From positions 1-5,001 of the forward strand of contig DBME01000355.1 of NCBI GenBank assembly GCA_002298155.1: a stretch of 5,001 nucleotides of DNA, in the 5' to 3' direction. Shown here piece by piece: positions 1 through 5,001 of the stretch. Source of the stretch: Holophagaceae bacterium UBA706. GTDB taxonomy: Bacteria; Acidobacteriota; Holophagae; Holophagales; Holophagaceae. The notes beneath the pieces are model-generated. The model saw only the letters and a list, made by a program, of their open reading frames with translations, searched no databases and was not told where the DNA came from. Position 1 is the stretch's first letter. Every line of letters begins with the position of its first letter. The translations under genes and the position numbers were made by a program.

Positions 1-24
1 CGGGGCCGGCGGAACAGGTCAGGG

Positions 25-1551
25 TCAGGCCTTGACCCAGCGCAGCACGGGCTTGCGGGCGGCGGTGGTCTCGTCCAGGCGGCGCATGGGGGCATGCACC
101 GGGGCCTGATGAAGGGCTTCGGGGTTCTCGGCGGCTTCCCGGGCGATGTCCTTCATGGCCTCGATGAACTCGTCCAGCTCGTCCTTGCCCTCGCTCTCGG
201 TGGGCTCGATCATCAGGGCGCCGTGGACGATGGCGGGGAAGTAGATCGTGGGCGGGTGGAAGCCCCGGTCGATGAGGCCCTTGGCCACGTCCAGGGTGTG
301 GACGTCGTGGGCGGCGAGGTTGGCGTCGTCGAAGATCACCTCGTGCAGGGTGGGGGTCTGGTATTCCAGGTGGTACGTCCCCTCCAGCTGCTTGCGGATG
401 TAGTTGGCGTTCACGATGGCGCGCAGGGTGGCGGTCTTGAGGCCGTCGCCGCCGTGGCTGGCGCAGTAGGTCATGGCCCGCACCAGGATGCCGAAGTTGC
501 CGAAGAAGGTGTGGACCTTGCCCATGCTCTGGGGGCGGTCCCAGTCCAGGTGGTAGGTGTGGCGCGCCACCTGGCCTTCGCCCACGCGGGTCGTCTCGCA
601 GACCACCACGGGCCGGGGCAGGAAGGGTTCCAGGGCCGCGGTGCAGGCCACGGGGCCGGCTCCGGGACCGCCGCCGCCGTGGGGGGTGGAGAAGGTCTTG
701 TGGAGGTTCAGGTGCATGACGTCCACGCCGAAGTCGCCGGGGCGGGCCACGCCCACCAGGGCGTTCATGTTGGCGCCGTCCATGTAGACCAGGCCGCCCA
801 CGCCGTGGATGGCGTCGCAGATGTCCTTGATGCGGTATTCGAAGACCCCCAGCGTGTTGGGGTTGGTGATCATGAGGCCGGCGACCTCCTCGCCCAGCTC
901 GGCCAGGAGGGTCTGCAGGCCCTTGCGGACCTTGCCGGAGGCGTCCACCACGTCCGGGAAGCTGACGGTGCCGTCGCCCTGGGAGGCGATCTCCACCACG
1001 TCGTAGCCGGCCATGGCGGCGGTGGCGGGGTTGGTGCCGTGTGCGCTGTCGGGGATGAGGATCACGCGCCGCTTGCGGCCGTGGGCCACATGGAAGGCGC
1101 GGATGAGCATGACCCCCGTGAGCTCGCCGGCGGCGCCGGCGCTGGGCTGGAGGGTGACCGCGGCCAGGCCGGTGATCTCCTTCAGCCACTCCTGGAGGGT
1201 GTGGAACAGGGCCAGGTTGCCCTGGACGTGGGCGGCCTGGGACATGGGGTGGCTGTCGGCGAAGCCGGTGAGACCGGCGGTCTTCTCGTTGAGCCGGGGG
1301 TTGTGCTTCATGGTGCAGGAGCCCAGCGGGTAGAGGCCGTCGTCGACGCCGTAGTTCCACTTGGAAAGGCGGGTGAAGTGGCGGATGACGTCCACTTCGG
1401 TGACGGAGGGGAGGGCCCCGAAGCCCGTGCGCCGCAGGTGGGCGGGCCGGGTGTCCTTGGGGGCGGGCACGTCCAGGCGGGGCAGGTCCATGCCGACCTT
1501 GCCCTGAACGGAGCGTTCGAAGATGAGGGGTTCGCGGGTGCGGTTCTTCAT
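25..1551 (-). CDS. gcvPB: Glycine dehydrogenase (aminomethyl-transferring) subunit 2, P-protein beta subunit
   Basis: This is the PLP-carrying subunit of the two-gene glycine-cleavage P-protein. With GcvPA it decarboxylates glycine in the cytoplasm and passes the aminomethyl group to the lipoyl H-protein. The 508-residue product is of normal length for the family. Visible motifs are YPLGSCTMKHNPR (about 74-86), HGTNPA (171-176), YMDGANMNA (256-264) and the cofactor site HLNLHKTFSTPHGGGGPG (280-297), where Lys285 should form the Schiff base with PLP. The start at 1551 (MKNRTREP) is chosen because AAGGA lies 7 nt upstream and family similarity begins there. An in-frame ATG at 1584 would add 11 residues and overlap gcvPA by 23 nt, without need. 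The stop is TGA at 25-27. The gene lies 10 nt behind gcvPA, so co-transcription and translational coupling are expected. No frameshift or missing key residue is seen. Identification is from recognised family motifs. Confidence 0.97.
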   Translation of the reverse strand: MKNRTREPLIFERSVQGKVGMDLPRLDVPAPKDTRPAHLRRTGFGALPSVTEVDVIRHFTRLSKWNYGVDDGLYPLGSCTMKHNPRLNEKTAGLTGFADSHPMSQAAHVQGNLALFHTLQEWLKEITGLAAVTLQPSAGAAGELTGVMLIRAFHVAHGRKRRVILIPDSAHGTNPATAAMAGYDVVEIASQGDGTVSFPDVVDASGKVRKGLQTLLAELGEEVAGLMITNPNTLGVFEYRIKDICDAIHGVGGLVYMDGANMNALVGVARPGDFGVDVMHLNLHKTFSTPHGGGGPGAGPVACTAALEPFLPRPVVVCETTRVGEGQVARHTYHLDWDRPQSMGKVHTFFGNFGILVRAMTYCASHGGDGLKTATLRAIVNANYIRKQLEGTYHLEYQTPTLHEVIFDDANLAAHDVHTLDVAKGLIDRGFHPPTIYFPAIVHGALMIEPTESEGKDELDEFIEAMKDIAREAAENPEALHQAPVHAPMRRLDETTAARKPVLRWVKA

Positions 1552-1558
1552 GGCTCTG

Positions 1559-1563
1559 TCCTT
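1559..1563 (-). promoter_or_regulatory. Ribosome binding site of gcvPB
   Basis: Read on the minus strand, AAGGA overlaps the TAA stop of gcvPA (TAAGGA) and lies 7 nt before the ATG at 1551. This arrangement decides the gcvPB start against the upstream in-frame ATG at 1584 and suggests translational coupling, with ribosomes ending gcvPA able to reinitiate on gcvPB. Confidence 0.8.
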
Positions 1564-2917
1564 ATCCGACCACGCTGGGAACACGGGCCAGCACTTCCAC
1601 GAGGTGCTCGATCTGTTCGCGGGTGTTGAGTTCGGTGGCGCACCAGAGGATGTGGTTCTTGAGGCTGCTGGCGTAGGGGGTGAGGTCGAGGCCGGGCAGG
1701 ATGCCCTCCTTGGCGCATTCCGCCTGGAGGACCTTCATGTCGCCCTTGAAGGCCGTCACGAACTCGTTGAAGAACGGGGCCCCGAAGGGCGCCGTGAAGT
1801 CCGGCAGCTCCAGGAGCCGTTCCCGGAGGTACTGCGCCTTGGCGGCGTTCTGGGAGGCCAGGCCCTGGAGGCCGTCGGGGCCCGCCAGCTGCAGGAAGAT
1901 GTTCGCGCGCAGGGCGACCAGGCCCTGGTTGGAGCAGATGTTGCTCGTGGCCTTGTCGCGGCGGATGTGCTGCTCGCGGGCGGTGAGGGTCAGGACGTAG
2001 CCGGTGGTGCCGTCCAGATCCTTGGTCTGTCCCACCACGCGGCCGGGGATCTCGCGCTTCTGGCCGTCCTTGACCGTGATGAAGCCCAGGAAGGGGCCGC
2101 CGAAGCAGGGGCGGTTGCCGAAGGACATGGCCTCGCCGCAGGCCATGTCGGCCCCGGCGCGGCCGGGAGCCTCGTACCAGGCCAGCGCCAGCGCCTCCTG
2201 GGTGACCGAGACCACGAGGGCCCCGGCCGCATGGGCCAGCTCGCCGATGGCCGTGAGGTCCTCCACGCAGCCCAGGAAGTTGGGGTAGCCCACCAGGAAC
2301 GCGGCGACGTCGCCGTCGAGCTTGGCCTTGAGGTCCTCCAGGTCGGTGACGCCGTCCTTGAGGTTGACCACCACCAGCTTCAGGCCCTCGTGGGGCGTGA
2401 TGTTGGTGCAGAGCACCTCCTGGTAGTGGGGGTGCAGGCCCTGGGAGATGAGGATGGTGTTCTTCTTCTTCTGGAGGCGCACCGCCATCAGGGCGGCTTC
2501 CACGCAGGCGGTCCCGCCGTCGTACAGGCTGGCGTTGCCCACGTCCAGACCCGTGAGGTCGCACATGAGCGTCTGATACTCAAAGATGTGCTGGAGGGTG
2601 CCCTGGCTGATCTCCGGCTGGTAGGGCGTGTAGGCCGTGAACCACTCCTGGCGGCTGATCATCTGGTCGATGGCCGACGGGACGAAATGGTCATAGGCGC
2701 CCGCGCCCAGGAACCGGGCGCTGAAGGACTGGTTCATATCGGCGAGGGCCTGCATCTGGGCCAGGACCTCCTGCTCCGACATGTGGTCCGGCAGTTCGAG
2801 TTCCCGGTGGAGACGTAGCGGTTCAGGAATCCCCACGAGGAGGTCTTCGGCCTTCTGGACGCCGATGGCGTCGAGAAGGGCGCGATCCTCCGAAGGGGCC
2901 GTTGGCAGGTAGCGCAT
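1562..2917 (-). CDS. gcvPA: Glycine dehydrogenase (aminomethyl-transferring) subunit 1, P-protein alpha subunit
   Basis: This is the N-terminal-half homologue of glycine decarboxylase. It shares the PLP-enzyme fold but lacks the PLP lysine, and pairs with GcvPB to form the active P-protein of the glycine cleavage system. The 451-residue product is full length for the subunit. The start MRYLPTAPSEDR is the usual beginning of this family. Further landmarks are FLGAGAYDHFVPSAI (69-83), AYTPYQPEISQG (95-106), NASLYDGGTA (128-137, where family members usually have DGAT), GYPNFLGCVED (210-220), FGGPFLGF (272-279) and REQHIRRDKATSNICSNQ (314-331). GAGG at 2925-2928 (minus strand) is 7 nt before the ATG and supports the start. 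The stop is TAA at 1562-1564. It is the first gene of a unit with gcvPB; no gcvT or gcvH lies upstream, because the next gene is the divergent peptidase. No defects are seen. Confidence 0.97.
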   Translation of the reverse strand: MRYLPTAPSEDRALLDAIGVQKAEDLLVGIPEPLRLHRELELPDHMSEQEVLAQMQALADMNQSFSARFLGAGAYDHFVPSAIDQMISRQEWFTAYTPYQPEISQGTLQHIFEYQTLMCDLTGLDVGNASLYDGGTACVEAALMAVRLQKKKNTILISQGLHPHYQEVLCTNITPHEGLKLVVVNLKDGVTDLEDLKAKLDGDVAAFLVGYPNFLGCVEDLTAIGELAHAAGALVVSVTQEALALAWYEAPGRAGADMACGEAMSFGNRPCFGGPFLGFITVKDGQKREIPGRVVGQTKDLDGTTGYVLTLTAREQHIRRDKATSNICSNQGLVALRANIFLQLAGPDGLQGLASQNAAKAQYLRERLLELPDFTAPFGAPFFNEFVTAFKGDMKVLQAECAKEGILPGLDLTPYASSLKNHILWCATELNTREQIEHLVEVLARVPSVVG

Positions 2918-2924
2918 AGGGCAG

Positions 2925-2928
2925 CCTC
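2925..2928 (-). promoter_or_regulatory. Ribosome binding site of gcvPA
   Basis: GAGG on the minus strand stands 7 nt upstream of the gcvPA ATG at 2917. The match is short but well placed, and agrees with the family's usual N-terminus. Confidence 0.65.
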
Positions 2929-2940
2929 GAAAAGGATGGT

Positions 2941-2958
2941 TGGACGATCAATCGTTCA
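2941..2958. promoter_or_regulatory. Imperfect palindrome upstream of gcvPA, candidate operator
   Basis: TGGACGATCAATCGTTCA is an inverted repeat. The core ACGAT-CA-ATCGT pairs perfectly across a 2-nt centre; outside it come one G:T position and then two more matched pairs. The 2-nt centre is too short for a comfortable RNA loop, so a dimeric protein binding site is more plausible than a leader hairpin. It lies 24-41 nt upstream of the gcvPA start, in the divergent region shared with the peptidase gene. No regulator can be named from the sequence. Confidence 0.35.
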
Positions 2959-3014
2959 CCTCGCCAGGGTACCATGCCCCAAGGACCCGTCGCGCGGCCT
3001 TAGGGGTCTCCCGG

Positions 3015-3055
3015 CGGGGTGTGACGGTTTTCACCGGGTTTCCCCCCACGCCCCG
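3015..3055 (+). other. Nested potential hairpin in the peptidase upstream region
   Basis: CGGGGTGTG (3015-3023) can pair with CACGCCCCG (3047-3055), nine pairs including one G:U. Within the enclosed stretch, CGGT (3025-3028) and ACCG (3033-3036) close a TTTC tetraloop. It ends 34 nt before the peptidase ATG. It could be leader structure if transcription starts upstream, but in a GC-rich intergenic stretch such pairing also arises by chance. It does not resemble a glycine riboswitch or another riboswitch class that I recognise. Confidence 0.25.
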
Positions 3056-3080
3056 GTCTTCCCCCAGAATGGTGCAATCC

Positions 3081-3085
3081 GGAGG
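3081..3085 (+). promoter_or_regulatory. Ribosome binding site of the M2 peptidase gene
   Basis: GGAGG is 4 nt before the ATG at 3090. The spacing is slightly short, but the match is strong. It fixes the start at 3090 rather than at the in-frame ATGs at 2940 or 3069, neither of which has a comparable site, and it places a signal peptide exactly at the N-terminus. Confidence 0.8.
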
Positions 3086-3089
3086 TCCC

Positions 3090-4859
3090 ATGCGCCTGCT
3101 ACCCGCCCTCGTCCTCGGCATCCCCCTGGTGGCCCAGACGGCCAACCCCTTCCAGGAGCGGGCTGACACCTTCCTCAAGGTCGTGGAGGCGGGCTACCAG
3201 GCCCTGGCCACCGTCCAGCAGGAGGCGAGCTGGAACGCCAGCACCGATGTGAAGCCCGTGAACGATGCCGCCGCCGATACGGCCGGGCAGGCGTTGGCGG
3301 CCTTCAACGGCAACCGGGTGCTCATCCTGGAGGCCAGGGATCTTCTGGCCCACAAGGACCAGCTCCGGGAAACCACCTGGCGGGAGCTCGAATGGGTGCT
3401 GTTCAACGCGGCCGAAGGCCCCATGACCAACCCGAAGCTCACGGCCGAGCGCATCGCCGCCGAGACAAGCCAGGCCTCCACCATGAATGGCTTCACCTGG
3501 ATGCTGGATGGCAAGCCCATTTCCGCCAACCAGATAGATGATGTCCTGAACACCAGCTCCGACCTCGCCCGGCGCCAGAAGGTGTGGGAAGTGTCCAAGG
3601 AGAACGGCCCGGTGCTCCGCCCGGGTCTCCTCAAGCTTCGGGACCTGCGCAACGGCTGCGCCCGGGAGCTGGGCTACCCCGACTACTTCGCCCTCCAGGT
3701 GGCCAAGCACGGCATGACCACCCAGCAGATGGTGGACCTGCACCGGCAGTTCCTGCGCGAACTCCGCCCCCTCTACCTGCAGCTGCACACCTGGGTCAAA
3801 TACGAGCTTGCCAAGAAATACAAGCAGCCGGTCCCCCGCACCATCCCCGCCCACTGGATCAACAACCGCTGGTCCCAGGAATGGGAGGGGATCGTCGACG
3901 GCGTGGATTTCGAGCCCTATTTCAAGGGCTGGACCTCCGAGCGCATCGTCCACACGGCCGAGGACTTCTACGTGGGCCTGGGCTTCCCCCGCCTCCCGGC
4001 CTCCTTCTGGGCGAAGTCCGACCTCTACCCCGTGCCCGCCGGTTCCACCCGGAAGAAGAACAGCCACGCCTTCTGCTTCCACATCGACCTGGACCAGGAC
4101 ATCCGCAGCCTCATGAGCGTGGAACCCAACATGTGGTGGTTCAGCACGGCCCACCATGAACTGGGCCACGGCTACTACTTCATGAGCTACTCCACCCCCT
4201 CCGTGCCCCCCCTGCTCCGGGGCAGCGCCAACCCGTCCTTCCACGAAGGCATCGGCGAGCTCATCGGCTTCGCCACCCGCCAGATCCCCTACATGAAGTC
4301 CGTGGGCCTCCTGCCCAAGGACTACCAGGCCGACGCCATGAAGGTGCTCCTCAACGACGCCCTGGCCGTGGGCGTCCCCATGATGTTCTGGGGCAGCGGC
4401 ACCATGACGGAATGGGAGAGCGAGTTCTACGCCAAGGGCATGCCCGCCGGCAAGCTCAACGAGCGCTGGTGGCAGATCGTCCGGGAGCAGCAGGGCATCG
4501 AGCCCCCTTCCCCCCGCAGCGAGGCCTTCTGCGACCCCGCCACCAAGACCCACATCAACGACACGCCGGCCTACTACTACAACTACGCCATGGCCACGGT
4601 CTTCAAGTACCAGATGCATGACTACATCTGCCGGAACATCCTCCACCAGGACGTGCACAGCGCGGACTACTCCAACCGCAAGGACGTGGGCGACTTCCTC
4701 CGGAAGTTCATGGAGCGCGGCGCCACCGTCGACTGGCGCGTGCTTCTGCGGGAGACCACGGGCGAGGAGCTCTCCACCCGCGCCATGGTGGAGTACTTCA
4801 AGCCCCTGCTCCACTGGCTGGAGCAGCAGAACAAGGGCCGGAAGATCGGCTGGGACTGA
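3090..4859 (+). CDS. Exported M2 family zinc metallopeptidase (angiotensin-converting-enzyme-like peptidyl-dipeptidase)
   Basis: The family removes dipeptides from peptide C-termini; the natural substrate here is unknown. The 589-residue product begins with a short Sec-type signal peptide (MRLLPALVLGIPLVAQ, cleavage probably between residues 15 and 18), so it should act in the periplasm or outside the cell. It has no lipobox cysteine. The zinc site is HELGH (356-360) with Glu357 as catalytic base, and the third ligand is Glu386 in NPSFHEGIGE. By alignment to recalled human testis ACE, His326 matches His353, Lys486 Lys511, His488 His513, Tyr496 Tyr520 and Tyr499 Tyr523, so the substrate pocket is intact. 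Chloride-binding Arg489 and Arg522 become Val464 and Asn498. The size equals one ACE catalytic domain, with no C-terminal membrane anchor. The start is set by GGAGG at 3081-3085; a longer reading frame from 2940 would bury the signal peptide. It is divergent from gcvPA with no evident functional link. Confidence 0.93.
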   Translation: MRLLPALVLGIPLVAQTANPFQERADTFLKVVEAGYQALATVQQEASWNASTDVKPVNDAAADTAGQALAAFNGNRVLILEARDLLAHKDQLRETTWRELEWVLFNAAEGPMTNPKLTAERIAAETSQASTMNGFTWMLDGKPISANQIDDVLNTSSDLARRQKVWEVSKENGPVLRPGLLKLRDLRNGCARELGYPDYFALQVAKHGMTTQQMVDLHRQFLRELRPLYLQLHTWVKYELAKKYKQPVPRTIPAHWINNRWSQEWEGIVDGVDFEPYFKGWTSERIVHTAEDFYVGLGFPRLPASFWAKSDLYPVPAGSTRKKNSHAFCFHIDLDQDIRSLMSVEPNMWWFSTAHHELGHGYYFMSYSTPSVPPLLRGSANPSFHEGIGELIGFATRQIPYMKSVGLLPKDYQADAMKVLLNDALAVGVPMMFWGSGTMTEWESEFYAKGMPAGKLNERWWQIVREQQGIEPPSPRSEAFCDPATKTHINDTPAYYYNYAMATVFKYQMHDYICRNILHQDVHSADYSNRKDVGDFLRKFMERGATVDWRVLLRETTGEELSTRAMVEYFKPLLHWLEQQNKGRKIGWD

Positions 4860-4873
4860 CGCGGTGATGCAGG

Positions 4874-4930
4874 GCCCCCAGGGCGGCCGGGACGTCGCCC
4901 CGGGGGCACACTCGGTTGCATAAGTGTTTT
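4874..4930 (+). terminator. Candidate terminator region downstream of the M2 peptidase gene
   Basis: A strong stem pairs GCCCCCAGGGCG (4874-4885) with CGCCCCGGGGGC (4896-4907), 12 positions with one A/C mismatch and a 10-nt loop. It starts 15 nt after the stop codon. Directly behind it, ACACT (4908-4912) can pair with AGTGT (4923-4927), followed by TTT at 4928-4930. The strong stem has no adjacent T-run and the stem next to the Ts is weak, so this is not a textbook intrinsic terminator. It may act by Rho or simply protect the 3' end. Confidence 0.4.
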
Positions 4931-5001
4931 ATCTATTACGATTACGTTCAGCCGACGACGTCGAGACGCCCTTGGTTCACATGGGCGTGGGTAGTCCCGG
5001 C

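Noticed and set aside
1552..1584. An 11-residue longer gcvPB from the ATG at 1584
   Set aside because: It would overlap gcvPA by 23 nt and lacks family similarity; the start at 1551 has AAGGA at ideal spacing.
94..1629. Long plus-strand open frame (about 511 codons) opposite gcvPB
   Set aside because: Its translation is a monotonous Gly/Val/His/Ala/Asp mixture with no recognisable motif, and it lies antisense to a clearly conserved gene. Long antisense frames are expected opposite GC-rich genes with G/C at third positions.
1548..2564. Minus-strand frame of about 338 codons within gcvPA in another frame
   Set aside because: Extremely Arg/Pro/Gly-rich translation, the typical off-frame shadow of a GC-rich gene.
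1523..2818. Plus-strand open frame (about 431 codons) opposite gcvPA
   Set aside because: Same compositional artefact: biased Gly/Val/Glu/Ala/Leu content, no family motif, entirely antisense to gcvPA.
2940..3089. A 50-residue N-terminal extension of the peptidase from the ATG at 2940
   Set aside because: No Shine-Dalgarno is seen at 2940, the extension has no family similarity and would hide the signal peptide, whereas 3090 has GGAGG and a signal peptide at the N-terminus.
2918..3089. Glycine riboswitch upstream of gcvPA
   Set aside because: I looked on the minus strand for its conserved paired aptamer motifs and found none; the region is also short for a tandem glycine riboswitch plus promoter.
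2941..3089. Sigma-70 promoters in the divergent region (for example TACCAT at 2970-2975, or TACCCT on the other strand)
   Set aside because: The -10-like hexamers lack a reasonable -35 partner at 16-18 nt, so no promoter is called although one must exist nearby.
3099..4814. Minus-strand open frame (about 571 codons) opposite the M2 peptidase gene
   Set aside because: Low-complexity Gly/Val/His/Ala-rich translation with no domain signature, complementary to a gene with intact catalytic motifs.
4981..5001. A coding start at ATG 4981 running off the window
   Set aside because: There is no Shine-Dalgarno upstream and only seven codons are visible.
4966..5001. Part of a tRNA or rRNA gene at the right edge
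   Set aside because: One short stem is visible, but no T-loop, anticodon arm or CCA end could be identified.

Overview
This is a conventional, GC-rich bacterial chromosomal window holding three complete protein-coding genes. Two lie on the minus strand and encode the two subunits of the glycine-cleavage P-protein (gcvPA then gcvPB). One lies on the plus strand and encodes an exported zinc metallopeptidase of the M2 (angiotensin-converting-enzyme-like) family. I see no mobile element, CRISPR array, RNA gene or prophage signature, and no previously undescribed system.

Layout. Positions 1-24 are the tail after gcvPB. gcvPB (25-1551, minus) sits directly behind gcvPA (1562-2917, minus) with a 10-nt gap, and its Shine-Dalgarno overlaps the gcvPA stop codon, so the pair is one transcription unit with coupled translation. 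A 172-nt divergent intergenic region (2918-3089) separates gcvPA from the M2 peptidase gene (3090-4859, plus). It contains an imperfect palindrome close to the gcvPA start and a nested potential hairpin upstream of the peptidase. The last 142 nt (4860-5001) carry a strong GC hairpin, a weak second hairpin with a short T-run (possible terminator), and then a conspicuously AT-richer patch that may be the control region of a gene outside the window.

How the genes work. GcvPA and GcvPB together form the PLP-dependent glycine decarboxylase, which loads the aminomethyl group of glycine onto the lipoyl arm of the H-protein. The T-, H- and L-proteins needed to complete the cycle are not in this window. 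The peptidase has a short signal peptide and all the zinc, catalytic and substrate-carboxylate residues of ACE-type enzymes. Compared with human testis ACE, the arginines that bind both chloride ions and the cysteine pairs I could check are not conserved. It has no evident functional link to glycine cleavage; the two units simply diverge.

Organism. High GC with strong G/C at codon third positions, a split (two-gene) P-protein and a Sec-type signal peptide on an M2 peptidase suggest a high-GC Gram-negative-type bacterium. The style of the sequences is reminiscent of Acidobacteriota (Holophaga/Geothrix-like), but this is an impression and was not checked by any search.
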